From positions 1 through 7,490 of the forward strand of contig DNHN01000248.1 of NCBI GenBank assembly GCA_003485825.1: a stretch of DNA of 7,490 nt, in the 5' to 3' direction. The notes beneath the pieces were generated by a model. That model ran no database searches, was not told the origin of the DNA, and saw only the letters and a list, made by a program, of their open reading frames with translations. The position numbers were made by a program, and so were the translations under genes. Every line of letters begins with the position of its first letter. Position 1 is the first letter of the stretch. Origin of the DNA: Bacteroidota bacterium. Its GTDB lineage: Bacteria > Bacteroidota > Bacteroidia > NS11-12g > UBA9320. Below, one piece after another: positions 6,822-7,490 of this stretch.

Positions 6822-7064
6822 TTAAAACTTAGGAATACTAGCTAGATAGAGTTTCTCAACTTTTTCTCTGGCCCAAGGCGTACGCCTGAGAAATTTCAGA
6901 CTGCTACCAATACTTGGGTTGCTGAGAAAACAGTTGATAGCGATTCGCTCTCCAAGTCCGTCCCAGCCATAGAACGAAACTAGAAATTCAAGTACTTCTT
7001 TTAGCTTCATGCCATGGAGTGGATTGTTGGGTTGGTCTTGTTGGTTGTCTTCGTTTCGCTTCAC
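6822..7064 (-). CDS. VF530/DUF2132 family DNA-binding protein
   Basis: A small protein of 80 residues from the chosen GTG start. It has a polar glutamine/asparagine-rich head and then the whole VF530 domain: NPLHG, the helix LKEVLEFLVSFYGWDGLG, INCFLSNPSIGSSLKFLR and the hallmark TPWAREKVEKLYL. VF530 proteins are thought to bind DNA, from structural similarity; their cellular role is unknown. A TTG three codons further upstream (7073) is possible, but those three bases form the end of a perfect -7 box, so GTG 7064 is preferred. The internal ATG 7010 would remove the conserved NPLHG. It is the first gene of an operon with the YdjM-type hydrolase (5-base gap) and DUF6155, and lies just downstream of the three-copy hairpin array. 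Confidence 0.8.
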   Translation of the reverse strand: MKRNEDNQQDQPNNPLHGMKLKEVLEFLVSFYGWDGLGERIAINCFLSNPSIGSSLKFLRRTPWAREKVEKLYLASIPKF

Positions 7065-7070
7065 TAGGGT

Positions 7071-7078
7071 CAAATTTA
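7071..7078 (-). promoter_or_regulatory. Candidate -7 box of the VF530 operon
   Basis: The minus strand reads TAAATTTG, a full match to TAnnTTTG. There is no TTG 17-23 bases upstream, where the last hairpin repeat lies, so either the -33 contact is weak or the repeat region replaces it. Transcription would start about at the GTG 7064, giving a leaderless or nearly leaderless mRNA, or give a leader of about 55 bases if ATG 7010 were used. Confidence 0.35.
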
Positions 7079-7085
7079 GGATTTT

Positions 7086-7131
7086 TTGTTCTCTTGAGTG
7101 TTTTGAATTTGTCTGAAGTCAGAATGTATCG
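7086..7131 (+). repeat. Hairpin repeat unit 1
   Basis: A 46-base core. Arms TTTTGAATTT and GAAGTCAGAA enclose loop GTCT and pair at nine of ten positions (two G-T wobbles and one A-G mismatch). It is followed by spacer CAGAATGTG. This unit is nearest the VF530 gene. Confidence 0.75.
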
Positions 7132-7140
7132 CAGAATGTG

Positions 7141-7186
7141 TTGTCCCCTTGAGTGTTTTGGACTTTTTAAAAGTCAGAATGCATCG
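7141..7186 (+). repeat. Hairpin repeat unit 2
   Basis: A 46-base core. An inner stem GACTTT with AAAGTC is perfect, and an outer TTTT with AGAA pairs after a single bulged G. It shares the right arm end (GTCAGAATG) with unit 1 but differs in the left arm. It is followed by spacer GAGATCATT. Confidence 0.75.
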
Positions 7187-7195
7187 GAGATCATT

Positions 7196-7241
7196 TTGTC
7201 CTCTTGAGTGTTTTAATTTTCACTAAAATTAAAATGTATCG
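7196..7241 (+). repeat. Hairpin repeat unit 3
   Basis: A 46-base core. Arms TTTTAATTTT and AAAATTAAAA form a perfect 10-base-pair stem around loop CACT. Compared with units 1 and 2, the arm bases have changed on both sides together. It is followed by spacer AAAGGGCAT and then the T-run end of the cold-shock terminator. Confidence 0.75.
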
Positions 7242-7250
7242 AAAGGGCAT

Positions 7251-7278
7251 AAAAAAAGTCTCGCCGAAGCGAGACTTT
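7251..7278 (-). terminator. Strong Rho-independent terminator of the cold-shock gene
   Basis: On the minus strand AAAGTCTCGC (7278-7269) and GCGAGACTTT (7264-7255) form a perfect 10-base-pair stem closed by a C-G pair around the very stable TTCG tetraloop, followed by a run of T residues to 7251. It begins 28 bases after the cold-shock stop codon, the textbook position. It separates that gene from the repeat array and the VF530 operon. Confidence 0.92.
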
Positions 7279-7306
7279 CAATTGTAAAAACTTTATTAGT
7301 AAATGT

Positions 7307-7490
7307 TTATACTAAGTCTACATTTACTGCACTTGGGCCTTTTTGACCGTCTTCTACATCGTAGCTTACTTGGTCTCCCTCGTTGATTCTAGTTCTAGTA
7401 CCTGTTTTGTGTACAAATACATCTTTACTTCCGTCTTCTGGTGTGATAAAACCGAAGCCTTTCTCATCGTTGAAGAATTTTACTGTTCCT
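7307..7490 (-). CDS. Cold-shock domain protein (5' end outside window)
   Basis: Sixty codons and the stop are present; only a few N-terminal residues (perhaps three or four) lie beyond the right edge, as the visible part begins at the conserved GTVKFFN. The RNA/DNA-binding motifs are intact: RNP1 as KGFGFI (visible residues 10-15) and RNP2 as VFVHK (24-28). The tail [21 protein letters not shown] is typical of the five-stranded cold-shock barrel. These small cytoplasmic proteins bind single-stranded RNA and DNA and melt mRNA structure; which paralogue this is cannot be told. HKTG replaces the more usual HFS/HVS after RNP2, a normal variation in this phylum. It ends 28 bases before a strong terminator. 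Cold-shock genes are often controlled through the 5' leader, which is not in the window. Confidence 0.92.
   Translation of the reverse strand, partial: GTVKFFNDEKGFGFITPEDGSKDVFVHKTGTRTRINEGDQVSYDVEDGQKGPSAVNVDLV

Larger units (their letters stand above)
7086..7250. repeat. Tandem array of three 55-base hairpin modules
   Basis: Three units start at 7086, 7141 and 7196, exactly 55 bases apart. Each has the same plan on the plus strand: a conserved 19-base block TTGTYCYCTTGAGTGTTTT, a variable inverted repeat with a four-base loop, a conserved block AATGYATCG, and a 9-base spacer with no conservation. The arms (unit positions 16-25 and 30-39) differ between copies but stay mostly complementary. 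There is no gene in it: stops occur in the available frames and no protein family is seen. It fills nearly all the space between the cold-shock terminator and the VF530 operon promoter. The family is not one I recognise; a mobile non-autonomous repeat, structured RNA or protein-binding array are all possible, and the working strand is unknown. Confidence 0.8.

Noticed and set aside
7065..7073. TTG 7073 as start of the VF530 gene
   Set aside because: These bases form the end of a perfect TAnnTTTG box and the extra residues have no family support; GTG 7064 is preferred, though not proven.
7086..7250. CRISPR array
   Set aside because: The units are 46-base cores with only 9-base spacers, the core itself varies in the hairpin, and there are no cas genes; spacers in CRISPR arrays are about 30 bases.
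7086..7250. Integron attC sites
   Set aside because: The units are palindromic and near the right size, but the required end motifs RYYYAAC and GTTRRRY are not seen flanking each unit, and there is no cassette gene between units.

Overview
The window looks like a chromosomal segment of a Bacteroidota bacterium, probably a Flavobacteriia- or Cytophagia-like lineage. Four things suggest this: moderate AT-richness, almost no Shine-Dalgarno signals, several promoter -7 boxes of the Bacteroidota type (TAnnTTTG), and a gene set typical of the phylum. That set is an RDD protein divergent from a SpoIIM-like/DUF4129/DUF4350-like operon, a GNAT/carbon-nitrogen hydrolase fusion, NhaC, DUF6155 and a VF530-type protein. 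No rRNA, tRNA, insertion sequence, phage gene or CRISPR array is visible.

Layout. (1) 1-1802, minus strand: a tightly coupled membrane operon reading leftwards, with a SpoIIM/DUF95 membrane protein (TTG start), a DUF4129 membrane-anchored protein, and the first codons of a lipoprotein that is probably the DUF4350 protein usually found there. Adjacent coding sequences overlap by 11 and 4 bases. (2) 1829-2629, plus strand: the RDD membrane protein, divergent from the operon across only 26 bases. (3) 2647-4168, minus strand: a bifunctional acetyltransferase/carbon-nitrogen hydrolase gene of 507 codons broken by two one-base frameshifts. Both breaks have the same A-AAA-TAR context, and the second falls just before the catalytic cysteine. 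(4) 4289-5731, plus strand: an NhaC-family Na+/H+ antiporter, divergent from the hydrolase gene. (5) 5834-7064, minus strand: a three-gene operon of a VF530/DUF2132 DNA-binding protein, a YdjM-type membrane-bound metal-dependent hydrolase and a DUF6155 protein, with gaps of 5 and -4 bases. (6) 7071-7490: the upstream gap of that operon, then the 3' part of a cold-shock-domain gene (minus) ending in an excellent UUCG-loop terminator.

The least explained structure is the gap between the cold-shock terminator and the VF530 operon. It is filled by three tandem modules with an exact 55-base period. Each has a conserved left block, a hairpin whose arms differ between copies yet stay largely complementary, a conserved right block and a 9-base spacer that is not conserved. 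This resembles an undescribed small structured repeat family or regulatory/ncRNA array. The doubly frameshifted fusion gene is the second point of interest: sequencing error, recent decay or recoding cannot be told apart from sequence alone.
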